A stretch of 17,624 bases of DNA from Bacteroidales bacterium (GTDB taxonomy: Bacteria; Bacteroidota; Bacteroidia; Bacteroidales; P3), in contig CAAGHV010000079.1 in the NCBI GenBank assembly GCA_900769785.1, positions 1 to 17,624 of the forward strand, written 5' to 3'. Both the position numbers and the translations under genes were made by a program. Shown in pieces: positions 1 to 6,587 of the stretch. A model generated the notes under the pieces. The model did no database searches. It was not told the DNA's origin and worked only from the letters and a program-made list of their open reading frames with translations. Position 1 is the first letter of the stretch. Each line of letters begins with the position of its first letter.

Positions 1-160
1 AAATAGCATATATAACTATTATACCTATAAAGATACCCATAACGTTGGTACCCTTTACCAATTTATATATCTCGTAGAAAAGATATGCCACCAAAAGGAT
101 ATCTATTATATCAATTAGGTGTATTTCCGGAAATCCTTGTATTACAGCAAGTAAATTCAT
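1..160 (-). CDS. cdaA: Diadenylate cyclase CdaA, N-terminal part (cut by window start)
   Basis: CdaA makes the second messenger cyclic di-AMP from two ATP and sits in the inner membrane with a cytoplasmic DAC domain. Only the first 53 codons are here, starting from the ATG whose complement is at 158-160. They read as a short amphipathic start, then IDIIDILLVAYLFYEIYKL at about residues 16-34 and a KGTNVMGIFIGIIVIYAI stretch. This is the typical transmembrane start of the CdaA/YbbP family, whose first helices carry IDILLVAY and KGT motifs. The catalytic DAC domain with its DGA and RHR motifs would lie outside the window, so enzyme activity cannot be judged. The gene follows folP on the same strand after 9 bp and is probably co-transcribed with it. 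That folP-cdaA pairing is common in Bacteroidota and supports the call. Confidence 0.85.
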   Translation of the reverse strand, partial: MNLLAVIQGFPEIHLIDIIDILLVAYLFYEIYKLVKGTNVMGIFIGIIVIYAI

Positions 161-169
161 AATCTATGT

Positions 170-1024
170 TTATTTCTTTAGTTGTTCTATTATTTTTATT
201 GTTTCTACAGCTTCCTTAACGTCGTGAACGCGAATAAATTTTGCACCGTTCATCAAAGCGTAGGTATTTAACACTGTAGTGCCATTTAGTGAATTGTTTG
301 CATCTGTACTCAATAAGTTGTATATCATCGATTTTCTGGATATACCCACAAGTAAAGGTTCTTTGAAAACAGAAAAATCTTTAAGATGTTTCATAATAGT
401 GTAGTTCTGTTCCAATGTTTTGGCAAAACCAAATCCCGGGTCTATTATTACGTCCTTCACTCCAAGGTAGTATAATTTGTCCAATTTTTCGGAGAAGTAC
501 ATAATCATTTCCTTCATTATATCAGTATATTGTGTTTGGCTTTGCATTACTGAGGGCAACCCTTTGGTGTGCATAAGAATGTAGGGAAGTTGTAGTTGTG
601 CCACAGTATTAAACATTTCTGTATCAAACTGTCCACCCGAAATATCGTTTATAATATCGGCACCTTCGTTGGCTACAGCCTTAGCTACCTCTGCCCAACA
701 AGTATCTACCGATAGTATGGTGTCGGGAAATTCGTGTCGCAGTAGTTTTATTACGGGTACAAGTCGTTCTATCTCTACATCGGTAGGGATAAGTTCGGCA
801 CCCGGTTTCGACGATACGGCCCCTATGTCAATAATATCGCCGCCTTGTTCCACTATCTCACAAGCACGTTGCAAGATGGCTTTTTCGGAAGTGTATCGTC
901 CACCATCGTAAAACGAATCAGTAGTGCAATTTAATATCCCCATAATCATTGGTTTCGACAGTGATAATAATTTTTTGCCCAAGCACATTGTTTTATCTGA
1001 AGAAAATTTCGTATCTTTGTTCAT
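170..1024 (-). CDS. folP: Dihydropteroate synthase
   Basis: FolP condenses 6-hydroxymethyl-dihydropterin diphosphate with para-aminobenzoate to give dihydropteroate, a cytoplasmic step of folate synthesis and the target of sulfonamides. The 284-residue length is normal. Visible motifs are the N-terminal PMIMGILNCTTDSFYDGG signature (25-42), GGDIIDIGAVSSKPGA (61-76), the SVDT strand (105-108), INDISGG (125-131), the IIDPGFGF phosphate/pterin site (193-200), GISRKSM (227-233) and the final IRVHDV (264-269). Two signature positions differ from the textbook form: TTDSF instead of TPDSF, and AVSSKPGA instead of a GESTRPGA-like run. This may be lineage variation and could matter for sulfonamide binding. 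The next gene on the strand is cdaA. The 5' end of the gene overlaps a plus-strand promoter-like sequence for the divergent operon. Confidence 0.96.
   Translation of the reverse strand: MNKDTKFSSDKTMCLGKKLLSLSKPMIMGILNCTTDSFYDGGRYTSEKAILQRACEIVEQGGDIIDIGAVSSKPGAELIPTDVEIERLVPVIKLLRHEFPDTILSVDTCWAEVAKAVANEGADIINDISGGQFDTEMFNTVAQLQLPYILMHTKGLPSVMQSQTQYTDIMKEMIMYFSEKLDKLYYLGVKDVIIDPGFGFAKTLEQNYTIMKHLKDFSVFKEPLLVGISRKSMIYNLLSTDANNSLNGTTVLNTYALMNGAKFIRVHDVKEAVETIKIIEQLKK
987..1019 (+). promoter_or_regulatory. Putative Bacteroidota-type promoter for the DUF1599 operon
   Basis: TATCTTTG at 1012-1019 matches the Bacteroidota -7 consensus TAnnTTTG exactly. ATTG at 987-990, 21 bp upstream, is a one-mismatch -33 TTTG. 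It points to the plus-strand operon beginning at 1188 and lies inside the first codons of the divergent folP, so the two transcription units overlap here. Read from motif match only. Confidence 0.5.
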
Positions 1025-1187
1025 ATTTTTGATGTAAATATATATTGTGTATTTAAGATATATTTATCGGAATGTCTGTTTGTTATCTTGATATTATTGA
1101 TTGATGAATAATGCCGAGATACATGCAAAAAGCACTACCGAAATAAAATGCGAAATTACAAATAAAGTTACAATAAAACCGAAAAAA

Positions 1188-1724
1188 ATGAATAAAACTT
1201 CCGAACAGTTTGAAAATGAAATAGAAAAATGTCGTAAAGTTTTTGCCATGAAAGCTAAAGATTATGGTACTTCGTGGCGAATATTGCGTTTGCCATCGCT
1301 TACCGACCAAATTTTTATCAAAGCCAATCGTATTCGTAGCATCCAGATGTCGGGGGTGAATGAAATAGAAGAGGGTATAGTGCCCGAATTTATTGCCATG
1401 GTCAATTATTCGGTGATAGCACTTATACAGATAGAACTTGGACTAGACGGCGAGCAAGACCTGCCTTTCGATACCACGATGGAGCTATATAACAAGCATA
1501 TCAATGCTACCAAGGATTTGATGATACGAAAGAATCACGACTATGGTGAAGCATGGCGGCAGATGCGGGTAAGCTCCATGGTAGATATAATACTGATGAA
1601 GATAAAAAGAATAAAACAGATAGAGGATAATAACGGCAAGACCTTGATATCCGAAGGAGTGGAAGGCAGCTATACCGATATTATCAACTATTCGATATTC
1701 TCACTCATACAACTTGGCGAATAA
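1188..1724 (+). CDS. DUF1599 (nucleotide modification associated domain 1) protein with two repeats
   Basis: This is a 178-residue cytoplasmic protein of the DUF1599 family (Pfam PF07659), whose biochemical role is not established. The family is conserved in Bacteroidota and is named for association with nucleotide modification in phages. The protein is an internal duplication. Residues about 23-50 carry KDYGTSWRILRLPSLTDQIF followed by KANRIRSIQ. The second half has HDYGEAWRQMRVSSMVDIIL followed by KIKRIKQIE. Each half then ends in a related NYSVIALIQIE / NYSIFSLIQLG segment. I chose the ATG at 1188 because family members start with a KTSEQF-like sequence. In-frame starts at 1101 (TTG) and 1104 (ATG) would add a Lys/Thr-rich extension with no family similarity. 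It is first in a four-gene operon and is followed after 25 bp by the DoxX-like gene. Confidence 0.85.
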   Translation: MNKTSEQFENEIEKCRKVFAMKAKDYGTSWRILRLPSLTDQIFIKANRIRSIQMSGVNEIEEGIVPEFIAMVNYSVIALIQIELGLDGEQDLPFDTTMELYNKHINATKDLMIRKNHDYGEAWRQMRVSSMVDIILMKIKRIKQIEDNNGKTLISEGVEGSYTDIINYSIFSLIQLGE

Positions 1725-1749
1725 ATAAATCATAATAAAAGAATAAGAT

Positions 1750-2886
1750 ATGGAAAAAGATAAGAAAAAAATATTGTTGTGGCATATAAGCCGTTGGTTT
1801 GTTGGTGCTGTATTTTTGTTCTCGAGTTTTTCAAAAGGTGTTGACCCGCTTGGAACATCCTACAAGATACAGGAGTATATGACGGCTTGGAGCATAGGTA
1901 GTTTTTCGTTTGAATGGGCTTTGCCATTAGCCACATTCCTAAGCGTAAGTATGATTACCTTGGAATTCCTAATAGGAGTGCTACTTATAACCAATTGCTA
2001 CAAAAAGATGTCGGCATGGCTATTGCTTTTGATGATGACATTCTTTACCGTTACCACCCTTATTGATGCAATTACCAACAAGGTAACTGATTGCGGCTGT
2101 TTTGGCGATATGGTGAAACTTACAAACTGGGAAACCTTTTGGAAAAATGTTGTGCTGATGGTATTTACCATATATATATTCCTCTTCCGAAATATTCCCA
2201 ACAAGAAGAAAACATTCGAACGAGACATACTTGTAACACTATTTGCTGTAGCTCTAGCTGTAGGATTTCAGTTATACAACATATCCAACGAACCTATATT
2301 AGACTTCCGTTCGTGGAAAGTAGGCAACAAAATGATGCCCCAACAGCGTGGCGAAGTAAAGACATACCTTGTGTATAAAAACAAATCAACAGGCGAAACA
2401 CAAGAGTTCCTTTCCGAAAACCTTATGGACTATTACAAGGATACGGCATGGGCAGCCCAATGGGAGTTTGTTGATAGCAAAATTATTGACCCTAACGAAA
2501 TATATGCCGACGGCTTTTCGATGATGGGGACCGACGATATTGATTATGCCAAAGACATTATCGGTTCGGCCGACAGCCTGCTTATAGCAACCATACATCA
2601 CCTAAGCGATGTAACACCCAAAGGTATTGCCAGTCTGCAAAAGGTAAACAAGTATGCACAAGACAAAGGTATATATATGGTGTATTTGGTATCAGTATCA
2701 TCGTCGGTGGAAGAAGTGGAGGCTTTCCTTACAGAAAATCAGTTGGATAATGCCGAGTATTACTATGCCGACGAAAAAGCAATAGAAACAATGCTAAGGT
2801 CTAACCCAGGATTTATATTGCTTAAAGATAGTGAAGTGCTTGGTAAATGGCACCATTCCAATAGCGACGACTTGATAGAAGAATAG
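1750..2886 (+). CDS. DoxX/MauE-type membrane protein with thioredoxin-like C-terminal domain (BT_3928-like)
   Basis: This is a 378-residue inner-membrane protein. About five hydrophobic segments are visible: residues 12-29, 57-80, 88-107, 131-147 and 159-176. The loop after the third holds DCGCFGD (114-120), the hallmark of MauE/DoxX-type proteins, which are linked to disulfide or thiol redox chemistry. The soluble part after residue 185 ends in a thioredoxin-like fold: a strand LLIATIH (277-283), helix KGIASLQKVNKYAQDKG, strand VYLVSVS, and a SNPGFILLKD segment (351-360) with the cis-proline position of thioredoxins. The usual CxxC active site is absent, with DVTPKG in the matching place. 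The protein resembles the family annotated as BT_3928 family in Bacteroides. The TlpA-like redox protein 32 bp downstream suggests that the two act as a pair, with this protein passing electrons or anchoring the partner. That role is inference. Confidence 0.85.
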   Translation: MEKDKKKILLWHISRWFVGAVFLFSSFSKGVDPLGTSYKIQEYMTAWSIGSFSFEWALPLATFLSVSMITLEFLIGVLLITNCYKKMSAWLLLLMMTFFTVTTLIDAITNKVTDCGCFGDMVKLTNWETFWKNVVLMVFTIYIFLFRNIPNKKKTFERDILVTLFAVALAVGFQLYNISNEPILDFRSWKVGNKMMPQQRGEVKTYLVYKNKSTGETQEFLSENLMDYYKDTAWAAQWEFVDSKIIDPNEIYADGFSMMGTDDIDYAKDIIGSADSLLIATIHHLSDVTPKGIASLQKVNKYAQDKGIYMVYLVSVSSSVEEVEAFLTENQLDNAEYYYADEKAIETMLRSNPGFILLKDSEVLGKWHHSNSDDLIEE

Positions 2887-2918
2887 ATTATAAATAACTA
2901 ACGATAAAATATTATAAG

Positions 2919-3461
2919 ATGAGAAAGATAATTCTGATAACAATGTTGGCCTTTTTATGCCAAACATCGTTATATGCACAATCGAAAGAGCCCGAAAACA
3001 GAGGCTACTCCGTAAGCGTGGGTGACAAGGCTCCCGACTTTACAATTCAATACCTCGATGGAACGACCGCACAGCTCTCAGACCTGCGCGGAAAAGTAGT
3101 AATGCTACAATTTACTGCAGGCTGGTGTAAAGTGTGTCGCAAGGAGATGCCCCATATAGAAAGTGAAATATGGCAGGTGCACAAGGATAATCCAAACTTT
3201 GCCTTGGTGGCTGTAGATTTGAAAGAACCTAAGGAAAAGATAGAGAAATTTATTGCCGACATGCAAGTAACATATCCTTTGACCCTCGACGAAGAAGGCG
3301 AAATATTCTCGCTCTACACCGAAAAAGGTGCCGGTGTAACCCGAAACATCATCATCGATCCCGAAGGAAAAATAGTGTTCCTTACTCGATTGTTCGACAA
3401 AGATGAGTTTGAACAGATGAAAAAAGTAATAACCGAACTATTAGATAACTACAAAAAATAA
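2919..3461 (+). CDS. Secreted TlpA-like thioredoxin (AhpC/TSA-redoxin family)
   Basis: This is a 180-residue thiol-disulfide oxidoreductase predicted to work in the periplasm. Residues 1-20 form a signal peptide (MRKIILITMLAFLCQTSLYA) with a likely signal peptidase I cut before QSK. The redoxin domain starts at VGDKAPDFTIQYLDG (34-48), followed by LSDLRGKVVMLQFTAGWCKVC with the active-site C70-x-x-C73. The position that usually holds cis-proline reads GVTRNIIID (139-147), so Thr141 replaces Pro. This form is close to the peroxiredoxin-like subgroup and may change redox potential or partner choice. The gene sits between the DoxX/MauE-like gene and the DUF4293 gene (6-bp gap), in a conserved Bacteroidota redox operon. 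The exact substrate cannot be told from the sequence. Confidence 0.9.
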   Translation: MRKIILITMLAFLCQTSLYAQSKEPENRGYSVSVGDKAPDFTIQYLDGTTAQLSDLRGKVVMLQFTAGWCKVCRKEMPHIESEIWQVHKDNPNFALVAVDLKEPKEKIEKFIADMQVTYPLTLDEEGEIFSLYTEKGAGVTRNIIIDPEGKIVFLTRLFDKDEFEQMKKVITELLDNYKK

Positions 3462-3467
3462 ACGAAA

Positions 3468-3998
3468 ATGATACAACGAATTCAATCCATTTATTTAGTG
3501 TTGGCATTGGTGGGATTGGCACTGCTATTTATGTTCCCCACAGCCACATTTGATTTGGTCAACCCACAAACCAATACAATAGAAGCTACCGCAAGCCTGG
3601 ATTTGGTAGAACAAGCAACCACATACGTCGAAACAGGCATCGAAAAAGGCATCACACCCACATTTGTAGGACAAGGTTCGGTATTGCTGATGATACTTGT
3701 AATAGTAATAGCAGTAGGAACGTTGGTATCTATATTCCTGTTCAAAAACCGAATCTTGCAAATGCGCTTAGTGGCACTTACACTGGTGCTTACATTGGCA
3801 TACATAGCCATAGTATTTGTATCGACCATCGATGGCTGTGTGGCCGATTTGCAAGCATCGTGGCCTATATGGACTGTGAATATGCACTACGGCGTAGGTA
3901 CATTTGCACCCTTGGCAGTAGCAGTACTATTGTTTTTGGCACAACAAGCCATCAAAAAAGACGAGCTTAAGGTAAGAGCCGCCGACCGCCTGCGGTAA
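3468..3998 (+). CDS. DUF4293 family four-helix membrane protein
   Basis: This is a 176-residue integral membrane protein of unknown function. The start MIQRIQSIYLVLA is the characteristic opening of DUF4293 proteins, which occur almost only in Bacteroidota. Four hydrophobic helices are visible at about residues 7-25, 71-91, 97-118 and 140-160. A polar loop of about 45 residues (TATFDLVNPQTN onward) lies between the first and second helices and probably faces the periplasm. A short basic tail (KKDELKVRAADRLR) faces the cytoplasm. It starts 6 bp after the TlpA-like gene, so translation is likely coupled and it is the last gene of the operon. It is followed 35 bp later by a strong terminator hairpin. 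Confidence 0.88.
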   Translation: MIQRIQSIYLVLALVGLALLFMFPTATFDLVNPQTNTIEATASLDLVEQATTYVETGIEKGITPTFVGQGSVLLMILVIVIAVGTLVSIFLFKNRILQMRLVALTLVLTLAYIAIVFVSTIDGCVADLQASWPIWTVNMHYGVGTFAPLAVAVLLFLAQQAIKKDELKVRAADRLR

Positions 3999-4033
3999 TA
4001 CCACACATACTGTATAAGGATACTGAATTCTCC

Positions 4034-4074
4034 AAACGGCTGTACAACTTCTAAACATTTGTACAGCCGTTTTT
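4034..4074 (+). terminator. Rho-independent terminator after the DUF1599-DUF4293 operon
   Basis: A perfect 14-bp stem (4034-4047 with 4059-4072, arms AAACGGCTGTACAA and its complement) has an 11-nt loop and runs into a T-tract at 4070-4074. On the minus strand the hairpin is followed by only three T residues, so it would stop leftward transcription less well. Confidence 0.93.
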
Positions 4075-4127
4075 ATATGGTACGGGTGATAGTTTTTTAT
4101 CGGTTTATATAATTGTTTTTCACAAGT

Positions 4128-4159
4128 TTTTCTTTCGGACTGCAAAAGTAAAGTTTTAT
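4128..4159 (-). repeat. Left inverted repeat (IR-L), 32 bp
   Basis: The stretch is the exact reverse complement of 5311-5342 over 32 bases; the match breaks at the next base on the outer side. The core reads CTTTCGGACTGCAAAAG on the plus strand. On the minus strand it contains the same TACTTTTG -7-like box as the right copy, but there is no TTTG at the -33 distance, so in this orientation it is a poor promoter. It also shares an 8-bp palindrome (4145-4152 with 4162-4169) with the sequence just inside the cassette. Confidence 0.95.
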
Positions 4160-4254
4160 TTTTTACTTTAGTTATTGGCTGTTGGCTATTAGCAGACTTA
4201 AATAGATTACAAACTAATATTTATCGTTTATTCCGAAAATAAATAATCGATGAT

Positions 4255-5217
4255 ATGGAAAGAAATTGTAGCCTGCAAAAAATACTTGCAATAAAACAAA
4301 GAAATACACTAAAACGAACTCAAATATCAATACATAAACTTGTGCAACTGCGACAAGAGAAGATTAAAAACCATACACAAGATGTGGATTTATCGCTGCT
4401 GAAACATTTAAAAACTTTTGCCGGAAAGGAAGTTAATACCTCGAATATCGATGCCGATTTTTGCTATAGATTTGCTCAATATCTTACAATCAAAGCAAAT
4501 ATAAAAGCAAGCAGTGCCAAAACATACCTACAAAAACTCAATGCCATACTGCACGAAGCCGTATCGATGAACTATATGACATACAACCCTATGCCACAGA
4601 TAAGCAAACTGGTGCCTAAAACACTAAGCAAAGAAAAAGATTATCTTACGGTGGAAGAAGTGAAACGATTGGAAAAGGCAGAATGTCCGCACCTTATAAC
4701 AAAACTAGCATTCTTGTTTTCATGCTTTACCGGATTGCGTCTGTCTGATATCGAAACATTGAAATGGAGCAATATACACAAATCCAACAACCTATACATG
4801 CTAATAAAAACACAAGTGAAAACAGGTAGCGAAATTAGAATACCTCTCAACAAACAAGCAATAGAAATACTGAATGTATTGCAACTCAAGAAAATAGCGA
4901 ATAGTGAAAATGTATTTACAATGTATTCTCGAACCACCACAGCCGCCGACCTAAAAGCATGGGCACAGCGTGCTAAGATAAACAAACATATTACTTTCCA
5001 TGTATCGAGAGTTAGTTTTGTTACCATCTCTATTTCGGCAGGTATAAACATATATGTAGTATCCAAACTATGTGGGCACAGCAATGTAAAAACAACACAA
5101 ATATATGCTAGAATGACAGACCGTACTTATATTGATGCTATAATATTGCTTGATAATATCTTCAAAACGAAACAAAGAAACACAAAAAATGTTCAAAATT
5201 TCAATCTTCTTCTATAA
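4255..5217 (+). CDS. Tyrosine site-specific recombinase
   Basis: This is a 320-residue phage-integrase-type tyrosine recombinase of the Bacteroidota class. Residues about 15-120 form the SAM-like core-binding domain (KHLKTFAGKEV; KTYLQKLNAILHEAV; YNPMPQI). Residues about 128-300 form the catalytic domain, with all six expected residues: R162 in TGLRLSDIETL, K189 in QVKTGSEIRIPL, H249 and R252 in HVSRVSF, H275 in LCGHSNVKTTQ and the nucleophile Y284 in IYAR. It should therefore be active. The sequence is more A/T- and Lys-rich than the neighbouring housekeeping genes, which fits an accessory gene. It lies alone between perfect 32-bp inverted repeats, so its own flanks are the likely crossover sites. 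A different role, such as phage or conjugative-element integrase, is less likely because no other mobile genes are present. Confidence 0.95.
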   Translation: MERNCSLQKILAIKQRNTLKRTQISIHKLVQLRQEKIKNHTQDVDLSLLKHLKTFAGKEVNTSNIDADFCYRFAQYLTIKANIKASSAKTYLQKLNAILHEAVSMNYMTYNPMPQISKLVPKTLSKEKDYLTVEEVKRLEKAECPHLITKLAFLFSCFTGLRLSDIETLKWSNIHKSNNLYMLIKTQVKTGSEIRIPLNKQAIEILNVLQLKKIANSENVFTMYSRTTTAADLKAWAQRAKINKHITFHVSRVSFVTISISAGINIYVVSKLCGHSNVKTTQIYARMTDRTYIDAIILLDNIFKTKQRNTKNVQNFNLLL

Positions 5218-5296
5218 ATATCAATGTATTATCTTTAAATATTACAAAAGTATTTATTTCTATATCAAACGAATATATATATTTAAGAAAATAAAT

Positions 5297-5327
5297 TTTG
5301 CTATTTGGAAATAAAACTTTACTTTTG
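5297..5327 (+). promoter_or_regulatory. Near-consensus promoter straddling the right edge of the invertible cassette
   Basis: TTTG at 5297-5300, a 19-bp spacer, and TACTTTTG at 5320-5327 match the Bacteroidota -33/-7 consensus (TTTG, 19-21 bp, TAnnTTTG) in full. The -7 box is inside IR-R while the -33 box is inside the cassette. Flipping the cassette would replace TTTG with AACT at that distance and weaken the promoter. It reads toward the HU-like operon at 5662, giving a leader of about 330 nt. Confidence 0.6.
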
Positions 5328-5342
5328 CAGTCCGAAAGAAAA
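5311..5342 (+). repeat. Right inverted repeat (IR-R), 32 bp
   Basis: This is the exact reverse complement of 4128-4159. Its core CTTTTGCAGTCCGAAAG is loosely symmetrical (CTTT...AAAG). It holds the -7 box of the promoter facing the HU-like genes. It probably serves as a recombination site for the enclosed tyrosine recombinase. Confidence 0.95.
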
Positions 5343-5626
5343 GTTTTGGAAGAGTTAACTGTAAAGTTTGATTGAAATATTGAAAGTTTGCTCTAATGCA
5401 GTCGAAAGTCTTCGGAGTATAAAAGTATTTTCTTCGACGGCCTATCTTGCAAAGTTCGCCAAAGGCAGTTTCCTCACGTCGAAAGCATGGTTTACTCACG
5501 TCGAGAGGAAACCATGCTCACGTCGAAAGGGAATCGTACTCACGTCGAGAGGAAAACATCTGCATCGAACAAATTGATAGCATGTATCGAACAAATTTGA
5601 AAGCTCCTCCGAAGAAAATAAAAAAC
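5340..5626 (+). repeat. Array of about 13 degenerate 22-bp units in the leader of the HU-like operon
   Basis: The gene-free stretch between IR-R and the first HU-like gene is periodic at 22 bp. Four strong units begin with CTCACGTCGA at 5473, 5495, 5517 and 5539, exactly 22 bp apart. They alternate between a CGAAAG and a CGAGAGG form. On the right, two units with ATCGAACAAAT are at 5564 and 5586, again 22 bp apart. On the left, in the same phase, are degenerate units with TTTG, TTCG or TCGA at their core. A 10-bp hairpin (AGCATGGTTT at 5484-5493 with its complement at 5509-5518) spans two units. Open frames through the array have no protein-like character. Function is unknown; protein-binding sites or a structured RNA leader are possible. 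Confidence 0.8.
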
Positions 5627-5661
5627 AAATTAAAAGCAAGTATATATAAATATCGAATAAT

Positions 5662-6093
5662 ATGGCAATAGGATATTTGAAAAAGAAACAAAAACTACCT
5701 GTAAAAGGAGAGTTGAAAGAGGTGTATTTGGCAAAGGTGTGTTATGCCAATTATATTGATATAAGCATCCTTGCCGAAGATGTTTCCAAAATATGTTCGG
5801 CATCGCCGGCCGATGTGCTTATGCATGTAAGGGCGTTGGAAGATTGCATAAGCAGGCGTATTGCCATGGGCGATGTGGTGAAACTTGACACTCTTGGCAC
5901 TTTTTACCCTTCCATAACTGCCACGGCAGTGGATTCGCCCGAGGAGGTAAACAATGCGTCTGTAAAACGTGTGGGTGTGTTGTTCAGACCGTCCGAACGC
6001 TTTAAGGAGATAATAAACAAAGCAGGAGTAAAGCTGGCAGATAAGCGTATTTTTAAGGCCGATACTCATGCCCGGGAAAAGAAACAGAAATAA
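5662..6093 (+). CDS. HU-related DNA-binding protein, paralogue 1
   Basis: This 143-residue protein belongs to the HU-related family typical of Bacteroidota (HU_rel / HU-HIG type). These are larger than true HU (about 90 residues) and are assumed to bind DNA in the nucleoid. After a basic start (MAIGYLKKKQKLPVKG), a helical part with ADVLMHVRALEDCISRRIAMGDVVKL (about residues 50-75) leads to the signature LGTFYPSITATAV (about 78-90) and the C-terminal VLFRPSERFKEIINKAGVKL. The tail is basic (REKKQK). It is the first of three adjacent paralogues and has the longest upstream leader, so the promoter at 5297-5327 and the 22-bp array presumably govern it. The gap to paralogue 2 is 75 bp. Direct DNA binding is family inference. 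Confidence 0.88.
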   Translation: MAIGYLKKKQKLPVKGELKEVYLAKVCYANYIDISILAEDVSKICSASPADVLMHVRALEDCISRRIAMGDVVKLDTLGTFYPSITATAVDSPEEVNNASVKRVGVLFRPSERFKEIINKAGVKLADKRIFKADTHAREKKQK

Positions 6094-6168
6094 ACACTTT
6101 GACTGTTGGCTTTTAGTTGAAGTTGAATAAATAAAGAAAAACTATTAATAAAAAAAGAAAGGATACAG

Positions 6169-6585
6169 ATGGCAAAAAAACGCTATTGGACCTACGAGGC
6201 CAAAAAGAAAAAAGTATTGAAACAAGACAAATGGGTGGCAACACTACGCCGCCAAGACCATTTGACGTTGGACGAAACGTCCGAACAAGTATCAATCAGA
6301 GGTAGCATACTGCCCGGCGAGGTGAGTGGTATATTGCGTGCTTATTTCGAACAAATACGCTACCACATTCTTGCGGGCGACAGTGTAAACATCGAGGGCT
6401 TGGGTACTTTCTACCCCAAGATGACTGCCAAAATGGTAGATACCGCCGCCGATGCCACGGTAAACAACTGTGTGAAAGATGTTACTATAGGCTTTCGCCC
6501 AAGCAACGAATTAAAAGACGTGATAAACAAGTCGGGCTTCCGTGTGTTTGCACCGGCCGACAATGCAATATCAAGGGAGGGATAG
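6169..6585 (+). CDS. HU-related DNA-binding protein, paralogue 2
   Basis: This 138-residue protein has the same architecture as paralogue 1. It starts very basic (MAKKRYWTYEAKKKKVLKQD), followed by ILPGEVSGILRAYFEQIRYH and AGDSVNIEGLGTFYPKMTAK, which contains the family LGTFYP motif, and then TIGFRPSNELKDVINKSGF. Identity to the neighbours is clear only in the core motifs, so the duplication is old. The C-terminus lacks the basic tail of paralogue 1. It is separated by 2 bp from paralogue 3, which suggests coupled translation and perhaps a heteromer. DNA binding is inferred from the family. Confidence 0.88.
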   Translation: MAKKRYWTYEAKKKKVLKQDKWVATLRRQDHLTLDETSEQVSIRGSILPGEVSGILRAYFEQIRYHILAGDSVNIEGLGTFYPKMTAKMVDTAADATVNNCVKDVTIGFRPSNELKDVINKSGFRVFAPADNAISREG

Positions 6586-6587
6586 TT

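Larger units (their letters stand above)
4128..5342. mobile_element. Putative invertible cassette: tyrosine recombinase gene between 32-bp inverted repeats
   Basis: A 1.2-kb unit is bounded by perfect 32-bp inverted repeats (4128-4159 and 5311-5342) and holds a single gene, a tyrosine recombinase. There is no transposase, cargo gene or tRNA target, and I saw no flanking target-site duplication. Bacteroidales commonly use tyrosine recombinases to flip short DNA segments between inverted repeats, and the most economical reading is a self-inverting promoter cassette. The other possibility is a minimal inserted element whose ends are the repeats. Inversion has not been shown. It would be visible as mixed orientation in read data. 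Confidence 0.6.

Noticed and set aside
4174..4194. Three heptamer-like copies (ATTGGCT, GTTGGCT, ATTAGCA) inside the cassette
   Set aside because: Too short and diverged to call a tandem repeat; a similar CTGTTGGCT occurs at 6103, so it may be common intergenic sequence.
4128..5342. Insertion sequence or integrated phage remnant
   Set aside because: There is no DDE or HUH transposase, no phage genes, no tRNA target and no visible target-site duplication; an inversion cassette explains the inverted repeats more simply.
5368..5671. Two overlapping short frames through the 22-bp array (5368-5577 and 5447-5671)
   Set aside because: They translate the DNA repeat in different frames (TSRGKH and SRRKH-like runs). 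Open frames arise because the repeat lacks stops; there is no family similarity and no start context.
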